From Thermoplasmata archaeon (GTDB lineage Archaea; Thermoplasmatota; Thermoplasmata; Thermoplasmatales; GCA-001856825), in contig JAJYUV010000001.1 of the NCBI GenBank assembly GCA_021792355.1, positions 1 through 64,000 on the forward strand: DNA of 64,000 nt, given 5' to 3'. The notes below the pieces were generated by a model that was not told where the DNA came from, made no database searches, and worked only from the letters and a program-made list of their open reading frames with translations. Positions 51,518 to 61,260 of the stretch are shown piece by piece. The position numbers and the translations under genes are program-made. The first letter of the stretch is position 1. Every line of letters starts with the position of its first letter.

Positions 51518-53164
51518 ATGAAGGCATTCGAACCAGGATTTATCGGAGACCTTGAGATAAAAAACAGAATTGTAATGGCCCCAATGATATCTAACCTCGC
51601 CAATTCCGATGGTTCGAGCAACGACAATCTTGTCAGGTATTTGGAGGAAAGGGCCAAAGGGGAAACAGGACTAATCATTACAGAATATACGTATGTTGAC
51701 AATGTTAATTCAAGGGGTTCGAGAAATGAACTCGGGGCTTACAGCCCAGTTTTGATACCAAAGCTTCGACGGATACCGGAAGTTCTCCATCCTTACGGTG
51801 CTAAGGTGTTCATGCAATTGGTTCATGCCGGGGGAAAAGCTCTGCAAGATGAGAACCAGCTGCCCCCTTTTGCCCCATCTTCTGTAGATTACATGGGGAA
51901 GAAACCGAAAGAGATGACGGAAGAGGACATCGAAGGGGTCATAAGATCATTTGCGAAGGCAGCGCAGGTGGCAAGGAATTCGAAATTTGATGGAGTCGAA
52001 ATTCATGGTGCACACGGGTACCTTATCCATCAATTTCTCTCCCCAGTTCTAAATGTCAGAGAGGACAAGTATGGCGGAACATTCGAAAAAAGATTGACGT
52101 TCCCCCAGGCTGTAATAGATGCTGTGAGATCTGTCACGGACTTTCCAGTGGGAATTCGACTTAGCCTATATGAAGACGATCCGAATGGTTGGAACGAAGA
52201 GTACGGGCTTAGAGTGATCGATTCACTGAAAGGCCTGGATTATGTGCATTTTTCTGCGGGTAATTTTTATCCGCCTGGGTCTTCAGCTTCCTTTTATTCT
52301 CCAGAGACTCACATTCTCCCGCGTCTTAATAGAAAGCCAAAAATCACTACGATGTTGGTAGGGTCTGTTATCAACTTGGATGGGGTCGAACGAGTTTTGT
52401 CAGTTTGCGATTTCGTATCTGTTGGGAGGGGTCATCTGGCAGACCCGTATTTTTCGTACAAGTTAAAGAACAAACCTAATCTGTTGCGTCCCTGCATAAG
52501 GTGCAATCAAGGCTGTAGGGAACTTTCAGTCGGAGAAGTTAGGTGCACCGTAAATCCGAAGTTGGGGTACGAGGGAATAGCTGAAATAAAATTGAAGGGA
52601 GAGGTGGCGATAAAGGGGGCCGGAGTACAGGGTCTAGAAGCGGCTGTTTATGCAGCAAAGAGAGGACTGAAAGTGACGATATATGAGAGAGAAGAAAGCA
52701 TAGGTGGTCAACTCAATAAAATTTTTGATCCCTATAAGCGTAATGCATTCGCTCCCCTACTAAAGTATTACGAAAATGCACTAAAATTCTACAACGTCTC
52801 AATCATTACCGGTGAATCTTTTCAGGGGAAGTCGATCGAATGTCTTCCTCCAGTGATTTACAACGAACCACCTGAAAATGGAGAATCGTTTGAAAGCAAT
52901 GTGTATGCGAACCACGACTGGTTTCTAAAAACCGCTGAAGGAAAGAAAATAAAGGTTGGAAAACGAAGCCTTAATAGTCTTGACAGGGGACGGAGGCTTG
53001 GTTATATATCGCTTGCTAAGAGCAAGGGAATCGAGTTTGTGGACGGAAATGAGTTCGATTTCAAACTGATGGTCAACGATCAATATGATATTCTGCAGGC
53101 AGCCCGTCTGGGAATTGGAAAAGTTAGGAAATTCATAACGGAAGCTGAAAATGAGTTTTTGTGA
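51518..53164 (+). CDS. NADH:flavin oxidoreductase (OYE/2,4-dienoyl-CoA reductase type), shortened
   Basis: A 548-residue protein whose first 320 residues are a complete FMN-binding TIM barrel (NRIVMAPMIS, MQLVHAGGKAL, GVEIHGAHGYLIHQFLSP, FVSVGRGHLADP). A [4Fe-4S] site follows with C326, C329, C333 and C343. The remaining part has one Rossmann motif, IKGAGVQGLEAAVYAAKRG, as in FadH/TMADH-like enzymes, but is about 100 residues shorter than those (640-670). The normal NADPH-binding subdomain is not recognisable after YEREESIGGQL. The enzyme may use another electron donor or be in decay. Confidence 0.85.
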   Translation: MKAFEPGFIGDLEIKNRIVMAPMISNLANSDGSSNDNLVRYLEERAKGETGLIITEYTYVDNVNSRGSRNELGAYSPVLIPKLRRIPEVLHPYGAKVFMQLVHAGGKALQDENQLPPFAPSSVDYMGKKPKEMTEEDIEGVIRSFAKAAQVARNSKFDGVEIHGAHGYLIHQFLSPVLNVREDKYGGTFEKRLTFPQAVIDAVRSVTDFPVGIRLSLYEDDPNGWNEEYGLRVIDSLKGLDYVHFSAGNFYPPGSSASFYSPETHILPRLNRKPKITTMLVGSVINLDGVERVLSVCDFVSVGRGHLADPYFSYKLKNKPNLLRPCIRCNQGCRELSVGEVRCTVNPKLGYEGIAEIKLKGEVAIKGAGVQGLEAAVYAAKRGLKVTIYEREESIGGQLNKIFDPYKRNAFAPLLKYYENALKFYNVSIITGESFQGKSIECLPPVIYNEPPENGESFESNVYANHDWFLKTAEGKKIKVGKRSLNSLDRGRRLGYISLAKSKGIEFVDGNEFDFKLMVNDQYDILQAARLGIGKVRKFITEAENEFL

Positions 53165-53234
53165 ATAATCTTGACATTCTTGCCTTGAGAAATTCCCTAG
53201 AAAGGTATTTTGACCCGAATTTAATGTTATTTAC

Positions 53235-53411
53235 ATGATTCACCGTGTATGCCCTCAGTGCGGCTCTGAGCACATAGATTTAGATATGGGATACATAACT
53301 GGGAAATACCGGTGTATAGACTGCGGTTACGTGGGAAGTGTTATCTTCGAGTTCGACGATAAAAATTACCAAAGATTCTTGAATCAGTTGAAGGGTAATG
53401 AGGATCAGTAG
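53235..53411 (+). CDS. Small zinc-ribbon protein
   Basis: A 58-residue protein with two CxxC knuckles, VCPQCGS at residues 5-11 and CIDCGY at 27-32, spaced as in archaeal zinc ribbons. An acidic, aromatic C-terminal tail follows (VIFEFDDKNYQRFLNQL). Such small ribbons occur widely in archaea without known function; some bind nucleic acid or transcription proteins. It lies 70 bases after the flavin oxidoreductase. Confidence 0.78.
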   Translation: MIHRVCPQCGSEHIDLDMGYITGKYRCIDCGYVGSVIFEFDDKNYQRFLNQLKGNEDQ

Positions 53412-53496
53412 ACCACAATAACCCAAATGTACAAGCTCCTTTCACCTTAGAAACTAATATAGTCGATTGAGCACTCCCGGGACTAAGGAAGCGAGA

Positions 53497-54174
53497 ATGA
53501 ATATATCAACGCCTAGCAGGAAGGAGAAGGGTATCGCCATCGGGATTGGTGTAGCATTTATGGTTTTAGCCCTCATTCCACAACTCATAACCCAGGAAAT
53601 CCCAACTATTGTCGTGTTGCTGAAGTATGGGGCAGCCAATTTAGTTCCAATTATGACGAAGCTCGAACTCTCCAATCCCATACTCTGGGCTATATTTGTA
53701 GGAGGGACTGCTGCAGTCTACCAGGAGTCTATGAAATACTTTTCAGTCAACACTCAGAGCAAGTTTCTGACCATCTGGATTGGTCTGGGCTTCGCGCTCG
53801 TTGATCTAGCAGTACTCTACGTAGAGAGTCTTCCAGTGCTGATAAGGGACTTTTCACTTATTCCAACGATGCTGGTAGCGCTAAACACGTTATCATCCCT
53901 GCTGTTCCATCCCGGAACAGCACTCATACTCAAGTACGGGAGAACCGTAAAGAAGGGAATTTACTTCCTGCTATTCACAATTCTTCTTCACGGCATTGAA
54001 GATGGAGGCCTAGTCTATACCGATATCTATGTTATTCACAATCCAGGTTTATATCCGTATGCAGTTGCAGTATTCTGGGGTATTACATTTGCAATATCAG
54101 TTGGTTCTATCATTCTAGGGCTATCGTTCAGAAGACTTCTATATGGGAGTACTCTTGATGAAAACACTATTTAG
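53497..54174 (+). CDS. Membrane protein, possibly YhfC/PrsW-like intramembrane protease
   Basis: An integral membrane protein of about 225 residues with seven or so helices. GGTAAVYQESMKYF, GLGFALVDLAVL, LLFHPGTAL and LLHGIEDGG are arranged like the four catalytic motifs of the YhfC/PrsW family (EExxR or K, G-rich with E, His, His-Asp), but the usual double glutamate reads QE and the second Glu reads D. The assignment is therefore tentative. The ATG at 53497 has GGAAG eight bases ahead; a TTG at 53467 would add ten residues. Confidence 0.7.
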   Translation: MNISTPSRKEKGIAIGIGVAFMVLALIPQLITQEIPTIVVLLKYGAANLVPIMTKLELSNPILWAIFVGGTAAVYQESMKYFSVNTQSKFLTIWIGLGFALVDLAVLYVESLPVLIRDFSLIPTMLVALNTLSSLLFHPGTALILKYGRTVKKGIYFLLFTILLHGIEDGGLVYTDIYVIHNPGLYPYAVAVFWGITFAISVGSIILGLSFRRLLYGSTLDENTI

Positions 54175-54299
54175 TGTTGATGAGTACATTTAATCAAAGG
54201 TGTGGTTGGTGACACTGGGTAAATGAATAAGGTACATTTTTATAATAAAACTGACTACTAATCCTGCGTACTCTAAGGTATGCAGCGGAGTGGAAACGA

Positions 54300-54788
54300 T
54301 TGCCATTTACTTCAAACAAAGAAGAACGTATTCGCAGCCTTGAAGAACAGTTATCCAACTTGAAAATGACTAGTTCATACGGAAGTAACTGTGAAGCGAT
54401 TGCAAGAATTCAACTTCAACTAACGCAAATGTACGCAGATGTCGGTAACAAAATGATTTCGGAACAGATGTTGAATGACGCAAACAAAACCCTTCAGGAT
54501 CCACTGTGTCCCAAGACGAGAGCAACCGAACAGATGCTAAGGAGCATAGATTATTACAAGAGTCATCCGGGAATGCTGACCATGCAATCGATGCCAGCGA
54601 TTTATCGATACCTATCTCTCATAGTGCTTTTGGTAGGGTATCTCGTTCTGTATATGCTCTATTATCTGTATCGTTCATACTTTGTTTACAATGACTTCCT
54701 TATAGGGATATTGGTTGTCTTCGTTTTAAGCATCGCACTCAACTACGTGGTCAGGAATCAGTATATGAAAAAAGCTGCCAGGCAGTAA
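54300..54788 (+). CDS. Two-helix membrane protein of unknown function
   Basis: A 162-residue protein with a soluble helical N-terminal half (possible coiled coil at 6-25) and two membrane helices near the C-terminus (about 104-126 and 131-150). The TTG start at 54300 has a GGAGTG Shine-Dalgarno-like stretch ahead of it, and TTTTATAATAAA at 54237-54249 could be the promoter. No family recognised. Confidence 0.7.
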   Translation: MPFTSNKEERIRSLEEQLSNLKMTSSYGSNCEAIARIQLQLTQMYADVGNKMISEQMLNDANKTLQDPLCPKTRATEQMLRSIDYYKSHPGMLTMQSMPAIYRYLSLIVLLVGYLVLYMLYYLYRSYFVYNDFLIGILVVFVLSIALNYVVRNQYMKKAARQ

Positions 54789-54846
54789 AACCGCACAAGT
54801 TCTTCTACGCTAAATCAATTGGCAGTGTGGGATTGCTGACTGGAGT

Positions 54847-55812
54847 TCATCTATTTTCCATACTGATTTTTCTGCCGCTACAGGCAGACTCTTGAGAGTA
54901 AAGATGCATCTTGGTCGATATCACCGCATCTTCTGGTCCGGCTATTTTTCTATGTCCACCCACGAAGTCTTTTACTTCTTCCAAATACATGTTAGTCCTC
55001 GAATCATACTTCTTCTGCAACTTGTCGTTTAAGTATAGTTCTGAGGAAACACTAGTAGAATAGAAGTTTCTAACAGTGACAGTCCCTTCGCTTCCGTGGA
55101 TGATCAAATCATTTGCATTGGAGGAAATGATTCTAGAGGAGAGGGCGGTGGCAAATAGTGCATTTCCAAATTCAAATGTGGATAACATAGTGTCTTCTAT
55201 AATGGCACACCTTGGAGAGTTTGAAGCTTTTACAGTTTCAACTTTCCTCCCAAACAGATACACGAAACTGTCGAAAATGTGAACTCCTCTTCCGACAACA
55301 GATCCTCCTCCCGCCATATCTGGATTCTCCCACCAGGTACTATCATGTGCCGAAGTCGAGTTCCCCGTGAATTTTCCGAACACCACTCTTGGCTCTCCTA
55401 TGCCGTTGCCTGCTAATATACTTCTTACGTCATCAACTGCTGGATGGAACCTGAGATGGAATCCTATACCAAGTGTCAGTCTCTTGCTTTGCGAAATCTC
55501 GCCAAGCGCAACAGTATCTCCTACTCTCAGAGTGGCCGGTTTCTCTAATAACACCGATTTTCCGGCATATAACGACATCTTCGCTTGAGCAAAATGAAGC
55601 GAATTAGGTGAAGAAATGTAAACTGCCTCGAATGGCTTTATGACAAATTTTTCCAGGTCCGGTACATACTCTGCCCCTAACTCTTTAGATACTCTTTCTC
55701 CCTTGGATCGATCCGTGGAGTAAACATAAGTAATTTTGGAGCCTGACTCTATAATTGCCGGGATCACTCGAGTGATTGCATGGTTCCCTAAAGAAATTAT
55801 TCCGAATTCCAT
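54847..55812 (-). CDS. Gfo/Idh/MocA family oxidoreductase
   Basis: NAD(P)-dependent sugar-type dehydrogenase of 321 residues. The Rossmann start is MEFGIISLGNHAITRVIPAI (in part), with the family's VYISSPNSLHFAQA, VLLEKPATLRV (the catalytic EKP) and GGGSVVGRGVHIFD. The frame extends to 55875, but a TATA-like CATATATCT at 55832-55840 lies 25 bases before the ATG at 55812, which also begins the conserved strand, so that start is preferred. Substrate unknown; sugar or inositol derivatives are usual. Confidence 0.87.
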   Translation of the reverse strand: MEFGIISLGNHAITRVIPAIIESGSKITYVYSTDRSKGERVSKELGAEYVPDLEKFVIKPFEAVYISSPNSLHFAQAKMSLYAGKSVLLEKPATLRVGDTVALGEISQSKRLTLGIGFHLRFHPAVDDVRSILAGNGIGEPRVVFGKFTGNSTSAHDSTWWENPDMAGGGSVVGRGVHIFDSFVYLFGRKVETVKASNSPRCAIIEDTMLSTFEFGNALFATALSSRIISSNANDLIIHGSEGTVTVRNFYSTSVSSELYLNDKLQKKYDSRTNMYLEEVKDFVGGHRKIAGPEDAVISTKMHLYSQESACSGRKISMENR

Positions 55813-56017
55813 GGAACGGGAATAACGGTTTAGATATATGTCCTTTTTTGAATCGCTTAAAAGGTTCGAGGTCAAGCAGACATTTAGATAGTATCGAAAT
55901 TATCAAGCGAAATCAAGTCATGTCCGCAGTTACAAATGTAAGGGGTCCATATAAAAGCAAAAAACACTCTGTTAATTAATATCGGTAGTCTGAAGTTGTT
56001 CCAGGACCGTCAAGTTT

Positions 56018-57235
56018 TTAAGATTTTTCTCTTCCAGGCAAGTATACCAAAAGGAAGACCGAAACTATCGCAAACACCAGCACTACGGTAAAGGAGATAA
56101 ACATACTAGTGAACAGTCTAAGACCATCAAACAGAAGCAGACCTATGCTTCCGCCAATTGTATTGCCTACTCCCCAAACAAGTGCATTCGCCCTGGTAGA
56201 ATGTTCTTCTGGAATAATCTGCGCGACGTATCCCATAAGCACTGGAAAACCTGTGTAAGCGAAAAACGCAAAGAAGGTATAACTGATCAGTATGATCGCA
56301 AAGCCCCTTGCAAAATAAAGGAAGAGAACAAAGAAAACGACTAAACCTACTGATGTCAGAGATATTGTGAACTTTCCTCCCAGCTTTGACGTCAAATATC
56401 CAAACAGCGGCTGACCCAGTACAGGAGCAAGGAAGGCAATCCCAAGAATAGTAGCCATGAGGTGTTTAGAGTTGAAGATATCGTCCAGATATTTCGGTAT
56501 CCATGTAGTCGTCACGCTGATGAACATAGACCTTAAGAATACCAGGACTACCAGCATAATGAGGAATAGCGGAATCGCGCTTTCCAAAGAAGCCTCTTTT
56601 GTCGATGATTTCTGCTTAACCGGTCTTGAGAACTGGTAGTCTTTTCTTTTGAAGAATCTTAGGCCAAGAATAATCAACACAGCTGCAACGACAAAATAAA
56701 TTGCAATAACTTGTAGTCCTAGGGCTATTCCAATGAAACCTGCTATAAAAACAACCATTGGAGGGAACGCACTCCTTCCAAGGCTTCCAAATGAACCATT
56801 TATGCCCATATATGAAGCAGATTCCCTCGGTCCGAAAGTGTATGAGAGGATCGTAGCTCCTATTGGATGGTAAATAGACTGACCGACACCCAAGAGGATG
56901 GATCCAATAATCATGAATTCATAGGCAGCACTATTTACAAGGAAGGGAAGAGAAAATACAAACGCCGCTAAACCATTTAGAAGTAGTCCAAGCATAAGTA
57001 TAATTGCATCTCGGTCGACCTTATCTGCAAAGGAACCAACGTACACGCTGAGGAATCCAGAGATGAGATTGTATAGGACCGGCATAAGTCCGATGACGAA
57101 GACTGATGCTCCCTTTATTTCTGTATAGTAAGTTAGAAGTACTGGGAATAACAGAAAGTTTCCATCCACCGAAAAGTGGCTTAAGGAAGTGAATACGAGG
57201 GAATTGAGCTTTGCATTCATTTTGATAAGCCCCAA
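56018..57235 (-). CDS. MFS transporter
   Basis: Major facilitator of 405 residues with 12 predicted helices. Motif-A-like GSFADKVDRDAI occurs in the first cytoplasmic loop, and YHPIGATILSYTFG resembles the Fsr (fosmidomycin resistance) type subfamily. A charged central loop, KQKSSTKEASLE, divides the two halves. In-frame start codons at 57235 and 57220 are possible. Substrate unknown; drug or organic-anion export is usual for relatives. Confidence 0.88.
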   Translation of the reverse strand: MGLIKMNAKLNSLVFTSLSHFSVDGNFLLFPVLLTYYTEIKGASVFVIGLMPVLYNLISGFLSVYVGSFADKVDRDAIILMLGLLLNGLAAFVFSLPFLVNSAAYEFMIIGSILLGVGQSIYHPIGATILSYTFGPRESASYMGINGSFGSLGRSAFPPMVVFIAGFIGIALGLQVIAIYFVVAAVLIILGLRFFKRKDYQFSRPVKQKSSTKEASLESAIPLFLIMLVVLVFLRSMFISVTTTWIPKYLDDIFNSKHLMATILGIAFLAPVLGQPLFGYLTSKLGGKFTISLTSVGLVVFFVLFLYFARGFAIILISYTFFAFFAYTGFPVLMGYVAQIIPEEHSTRANALVWGVGNTIGGSIGLLLFDGLRLFTSMFISFTVVLVFAIVSVFLLVYLPGREKS

Positions 57236-57704
57236 AGTACGATTCGAAATTTAATGTTACGTACTGAAGACCGTCCATAGCCCATGAATTCCAGTCCCCA
57301 GACATAAGGTCACTTAGTCAAATTTCGTCATAAAAGGGAATTTAGCTTTCCATCACTTTTGACCTGGGTGTATTTGAAAACGGTCGTATATTACCTATGC
57401 TAGAGTATGTAAAATAGCGATTCACCAGCTCAAGAGGTAGCAAAATTTTTGTCTATCAGGTCTGGGAGGGGTTCCAATACCGATATTTCGACTTCAAATA
57501 TGCTGTTTCTCGATTTACTTTACTAATGAGACGGCTGCTCTCGATCGTCTACTCCACACCAAAATGACATTTTGTCCAACATTCCATTTTCTAACACCTA
57601 CCTCACTGAAAAGATAATCCAATCTCGAAAAGAGGTTTATGAGAAGACATCATCACAGGAGTGAAATTTCAAAATCAATGCCTCTTTGAACAAAGTTCCC
57701 TTCA
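57236..57704. other. Intergenic stretch without convincing gene
   Basis: About 470 bases between the MFS gene and the small basic-protein gene. I see no open frame with protein-like composition, no tRNA and no clear repeat. It holds the promoter of the MFS gene at its left end. It could be gene remnants or an unrecognised RNA. Confidence 0.4.
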
Positions 57705-57938
57705 CTATACCAGTTTCTTCTTCCTATTGGACCTGAATAATCTTTCCTCTATAGTCGTTCCTACCTTCTCAATTTTAGACTCAGCACTCTTCAGCCGTCC
57801 ATCACCCTTGGACTTCTTTCTGCTCTTTTTGATTTCGCGTTGTAGTGCTTTCTCTATGGCCTCTTTTCTTACTCTCTTTCTATACTTGATCTCTTTTCTC
57901 TTCTCCTCTTTTTTCATCTCTCTCTTCCAGTCACTCAT
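57705..57938 (-). CDS. Small Lys/Arg-rich protein of unknown function
   Basis: A 77-residue, extremely basic and charged protein (about 45 percent Lys, Arg and Glu together or more) predicted to be helical, starting MSDWKREMKKEEKRK and ending with RSNRKKK. No domain is recognised. Charge suggests nucleic-acid or ribosome contact. The opposite strand has a longer open frame, but that one is a Ser/Leu/Phe-rich shadow of these Lys/Glu codons. Confidence 0.55.
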   Translation of the reverse strand: MSDWKREMKKEEKRKEIKYRKRVRKEAIEKALQREIKKSRKKSKGDGRLKSAESKIEKVGTTIEERLFRSNRKKKLV

Positions 57939-58129
57939 AAAAAGTCACTTCCGCTACAGCAGGATTTTTCCGGCCGAAAAAACACCCTGTGCTTCAAATT
58001 CGGATATAATTGAGTTATGGCTCTTGAAGGTGCTCTCATCCCAATTGTAACAGTGTTAGTCTTATAAGAGTTTCTTGGACCAGTGAATCGCGCTGTGTTA
58101 TTATAAGCAAATTCCTATTCCCTTACCGT

Positions 58130-59416
58130 TTATATTGTCCTGTTTTTCTGTTCCATACGTTCGACACTCTGGAGAGAATAAACTATGATTCCCGATAGGA
58201 TCATCAGGCTGCCCAAGTAGAGTGCTTGAGATCCCAGAGCGAACATTATCAGGGCAGACAGAACGACTGAGACCACAGGCAAGTAAGGGAAAAAGGGAGT
58301 GTTGAAATCACCGCTCACTTTTTTTCTTCTAATCAAGACTATTGCTATTCCTGTTAAGGAGTACGAAAATATTACACCGAAATTTGATGCAAGTGCCACG
58401 TACTGGAGATTTCCCAGGAAGAGAGAGACCACCGCAAGTACTCCAATTATGATTACTGCCCTTTTGGAGGAGTCATCGCCTTTTTTGCTTATCCACTTAG
58501 GCAGTAGTCCATCCTGGCTCATCTGCAGGAGGGTTCTCGAGCCAGCAACAATGAGAGAGAGAGTGACGGTCACTGTTGCAATAAGGGCTACAATGCTCAC
58601 TATGTAGGAAACAAATAATGGAGCTCCCGTGTAACTCAGTGCGTTAACAAGCGGATCAGCTGCCACTCCGTATAGCCTCCATGGCATCATCGCCAGCATT
58701 CCTAGAACGACAAGTATGTACAGAACCGTGCTTATGGCGAGGGAAATCATAATTGCCTTTGGAACATTTTTCCTTCCATTCTCTACCTCCGGGGTAAGAG
58801 TCGCTATTGTGTTGAATCCGGAATAAGCGAAGAAGGCCAATGAAGCCGCCTCAATAATGCTCATTGGTCCATACGGCAAGATAGGAGTGAAGCGGGATGG
58901 TTCCCACTTGCCGTATATCAGAGATATTCCTATAAAAAGAATAAGTCCAGCACTTGTCAGAAATACCAGTATCTGCTCTATCCTTGCCACCATCTTTATG
59001 CCAGCATAATCGACCGACGTCATAATTACCAAGAAAACCGCAGAAATCAGTAGGATGAGATATGAAGATTCATAGTGGAAGAACGATAGCAAGTAAGATG
59101 AGAAACCGAGTGTCACGGCTGCACCAGCAATCGCATAAGATATGCCACGCAACCAACCAACTAGGAATCCAAGTGAATCCCCCATTGTGACTCTAGTGAA
59201 AGAGTAAAGGCCTCCGTGAGATACGATCTTCGAGGAAAGTTCTGCGCTGTTGAATGCAACTGTCATCGCCAAGAAGGCTGTGAATGCAAAAGCAACAATT
59301 GCGCCAGGCCCAGATTCTTTGATCACCACTCCTGCTAGGACAAATATACCGGCGCCTATTATGTTACCCAGGCCTATGGATGCGGCCTGCCACATTGTTA
59401 TCTTTCGGTCACTCAC
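58130..59416 (-). CDS. APC-family amino acid permease
   Basis: Amino acid/polyamine/organocation transporter of 428 residues and 12 helices. The first helix contains GLGNIIGAGIFVLAGV, the substrate-binding G-rich break typical of the family, and later AFFAYSGFNTIATLTPEVENGRKNVPKA (in part) is the helix-6 and loop signature. It probably imports amino acids; specificity cannot be told. A single-gene unit. Confidence 0.92.
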   Translation of the reverse strand: MSDRKITMWQAASIGLGNIIGAGIFVLAGVVIKESGPGAIVAFAFTAFLAMTVAFNSAELSSKIVSHGGLYSFTRVTMGDSLGFLVGWLRGISYAIAGAAVTLGFSSYLLSFFHYESSYLILLISAVFLVIMTSVDYAGIKMVARIEQILVFLTSAGLILFIGISLIYGKWEPSRFTPILPYGPMSIIEAASLAFFAYSGFNTIATLTPEVENGRKNVPKAIMISLAISTVLYILVVLGMLAMMPWRLYGVAADPLVNALSYTGAPLFVSYIVSIVALIATVTVTLSLIVAGSRTLLQMSQDGLLPKWISKKGDDSSKRAVIIIGVLAVVSLFLGNLQYVALASNFGVIFSYSLTGIAIVLIRRKKVSGDFNTPFFPYLPVVSVVLSALIMFALGSQALYLGSLMILSGIIVYSLQSVERMEQKNRTI

Positions 59417-59469
59417 TTTTTGTCATGTAAAGAGACATTTATAGATTGCCAGACCTCTCTTGAAAATTT

Positions 59470-59841
59470 TTAGAAATAAGCCCAAAAATTATCTTGCCAG
59501 AGATCACTTTCCTCCTTTACTTCCCTAACGTATTGCTTCTTGAACGTCTTTTCCTTTTCTCTTTCACGGTACAGTTTCAAAATATCATCCTTCTTGTAGA
59601 ACGAAAGGGCATCAAACCGTGTCCTAATTTCTTTCTCTAGTAAGGGGTGCAGTCTGGTCATCTTCGGTCCTGTAAAACAGACCTTGAAAAACTTTTCATC
59701 GCCGAGTTTGACATGGAATATCCTCCAATCCAAATCTATGCTGTTTGAGAATTCATTGCCAACAATGTTTGCAAGTGCTTCTGTAATCTGTCTTTGGTCT
59801 ATATCCGAAACCTTAAACGTTATCTCAAGCCCTTTCTCCAT
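59470..59841 (-). CDS. Protein of unknown function, 123 residues
   Basis: A soluble mixed alpha/beta protein with charged C-terminal helix (KLYREREKEKTFKKQYV) and an aromatic end (LWQDNFWAYF). No family recognised. A TATA-like TTAAAATAG upstream on the minus strand supports expression. It follows the amino acid permease promoter region on the same strand but reads as a separate unit. Confidence 0.65.
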   Translation of the reverse strand: MEKGLEITFKVSDIDQRQITEALANIVGNEFSNSIDLDWRIFHVKLGDEKFFKVCFTGPKMTRLHPLLEKEIRTRFDALSFYKKDDILKLYREREKEKTFKKQYVREVKEESDLWQDNFWAYF

Positions 59842-60194
59842 CAGGATCTCCAGACAGTAAATGAAAATTCTATTTTAAGGCTGCTCCGGAAAATTCAACA
59901 GCGCTTCATCCGCAACCTCTTGTGAGGAATTTCGATTAACCACTTGAGTATGGACTTCAGTAACACACAGATAAACTACTGTTCTCTACTGGGCACATAG
60001 GAAGAGAAGATCTTAAGATTTTTAAAAAAGTATTTGATAAAGACTGCTAAAGAGAAATGACCGCTCTGCACTCAAGGTTTCAACGACTGGATTCTTACTT
60101 AATCTATCGTAAATATGAAAATAGTTTTTTTATCATAATCAATAGTTTAGGGTCTTTCTAAAATGTCCTGAATTAAACTAGCGGATAATTGGAA
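59842..60194. other. Intergenic stretch before tRNA-Lys
   Basis: About 350 AT-rich bases with no convincing open frame. It contains the promoter of the 59.8-kb gene at its left end and T runs (for example near 60125) that could end the TFB/tRNA-Lys transcript. I see nothing else in it. Confidence 0.4.
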
Positions 60195-60268
60195 CGGGCC
60201 CAGTGGGAATCGAACCCACGACCACCTGGTTAAAAGCCAGATGCTCTACCGAGCTGAGCTACGGGCCC
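60195..60268 (-). tRNA. tRNA-Lys (UUU)
   Basis: On the minus strand the acceptor GGGCCCG pairs with TGGGCCC (one G-U), the D arm is GCTC-AGCTCGGTA-GAGC, and the anticodon stem CTGG/CCAG encloses a loop with TTT. The T arm is GTGGG-TTCGATT-CCCAC. There is no intron and CCA is not encoded. It lies 37 bases after the TFB gene on the same strand and could share its transcript. Confidence 0.95.
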
Positions 60269-60305
60269 CAGGCGGTATAGGTTAAAAAAATATAAATATT
60301 GTCGG

Positions 60306-61256
60306 TTACACTTCTACATTTATACCGAGTTTTTCAGTGAGCTCCTTGTACCTGTTCCTGATAGTAACTTCTGTCACTCCTGCAACTTCCGCGACTTCCC
60401 TTTGGGTCCTTCTTTCGTTCAAAGAGATGCTGGCTATATAGATAGCGGCAGCCGCAACACCGGTTGGTCCTCTTCCAGATGTCAGGTCCCTGTTCTCTGC
60501 GAGTTTCAGAATCTCCATTGCTTTTTTCTTTGCCTCGTTTGAGAGTCTAAGCCTGTTGCAGAACCTGTTTATATAGTCCTCCGGACGAGAAGGGAAAATT
60601 CCAAGTTGAAGAATCCTGCTCATCATTCTGTAAGTTCTCCCGATCTCCTTTTTCTTGATCCTTGTGACGGATGCAATCTCTTCAAGAGTCCTAGGCACTC
60701 CCATCTGTCTGCACGCTCCATAGATTGAACCTGCAACGACTCCCTCTATAGACCTGCCCCTTATCATGTTCTCTTTTACTGCCCTTCTGTAAATGACAGC
60801 AGCAGTCTCCCTGACGTCCTTAGGCAAGCTCAGGTTCGATGCCATTCTTTCAAGTTCCTGCAGGGCCTGTGCAAGGTTCCTCTCTGCAGCGTTTGAGACC
60901 TTGATCCTCCTCTGCCACTTCCTTAGCCTGTAGAGTTGTGCTCTGCTCTTCGTTGGTATGCTCTTCCCGTACGAATCCTTGTTCTTCCAAGATATCTCGG
61001 TGCTAAGTCCCTTGTCGTGGATTGTGTACGTCATCGGGGCTCCGGTTCTAGCTCGGGCCTCAGACTGTTCAGAATCGAACGCTCTCCAGTCGGGTCCCTG
61101 ATCTATGAAACTATCATCTATTACCAGACCGCAGTCCTGACACACGAGCTCTCCTCTTTCGTAGTCCCTTACCAAGTGAGTAGAGCCGCATTCCGGGCAC
61201 TTTGTCACTTCTTCAAATAGGTCCCTCTTGCTCTTCTTGCTTTCTCCTTCAGCCAT
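60306..61256 (-). CDS. tfb: Transcription initiation factor B
   Basis: Archaeal TFIIB homologue of 316 residues that recruits RNA polymerase to TBP-bound promoters. The N-terminal zinc ribbon has C20, C23, C39 and C42 (CPECGSTHL and CQDCGLVI). A B-finger/linker follows ([13 protein letters not shown]), then two cyclin folds, the second ending with a helix-turn-helix [19 protein letters not shown] that reads the BRE. It starts 4 bases after gar1, a common archaeal pairing. Confidence 0.96.
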   Translation of the reverse strand: MAEGESKKSKRDLFEEVTKCPECGSTHLVRDYERGELVCQDCGLVIDDSFIDQGPDWRAFDSEQSEARARTGAPMTYTIHDKGLSTEISWKNKDSYGKSIPTKSRAQLYRLRKWQRRIKVSNAAERNLAQALQELERMASNLSLPKDVRETAAVIYRRAVKENMIRGRSIEGVVAGSIYGACRQMGVPRTLEEIASVTRIKKKEIGRTYRMMSRILQLGIFPSRPEDYINRFCNRLRLSNEAKKKAMEILKLAENRDLTSGRGPTGVAAAAIYIASISLNERRTQREVAEVAGVTEVTIRNRYKELTEKLGINVEV

Positions 61257-61260
61257 TCTT

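Noticed and set aside
57661..58050. Plus-strand frame of 129 codons opposite the small basic protein
   Set aside because: Ser/Leu/Phe-rich composition is the antisense of Lys/Arg/Glu codons; the minus-strand protein is more plausible.
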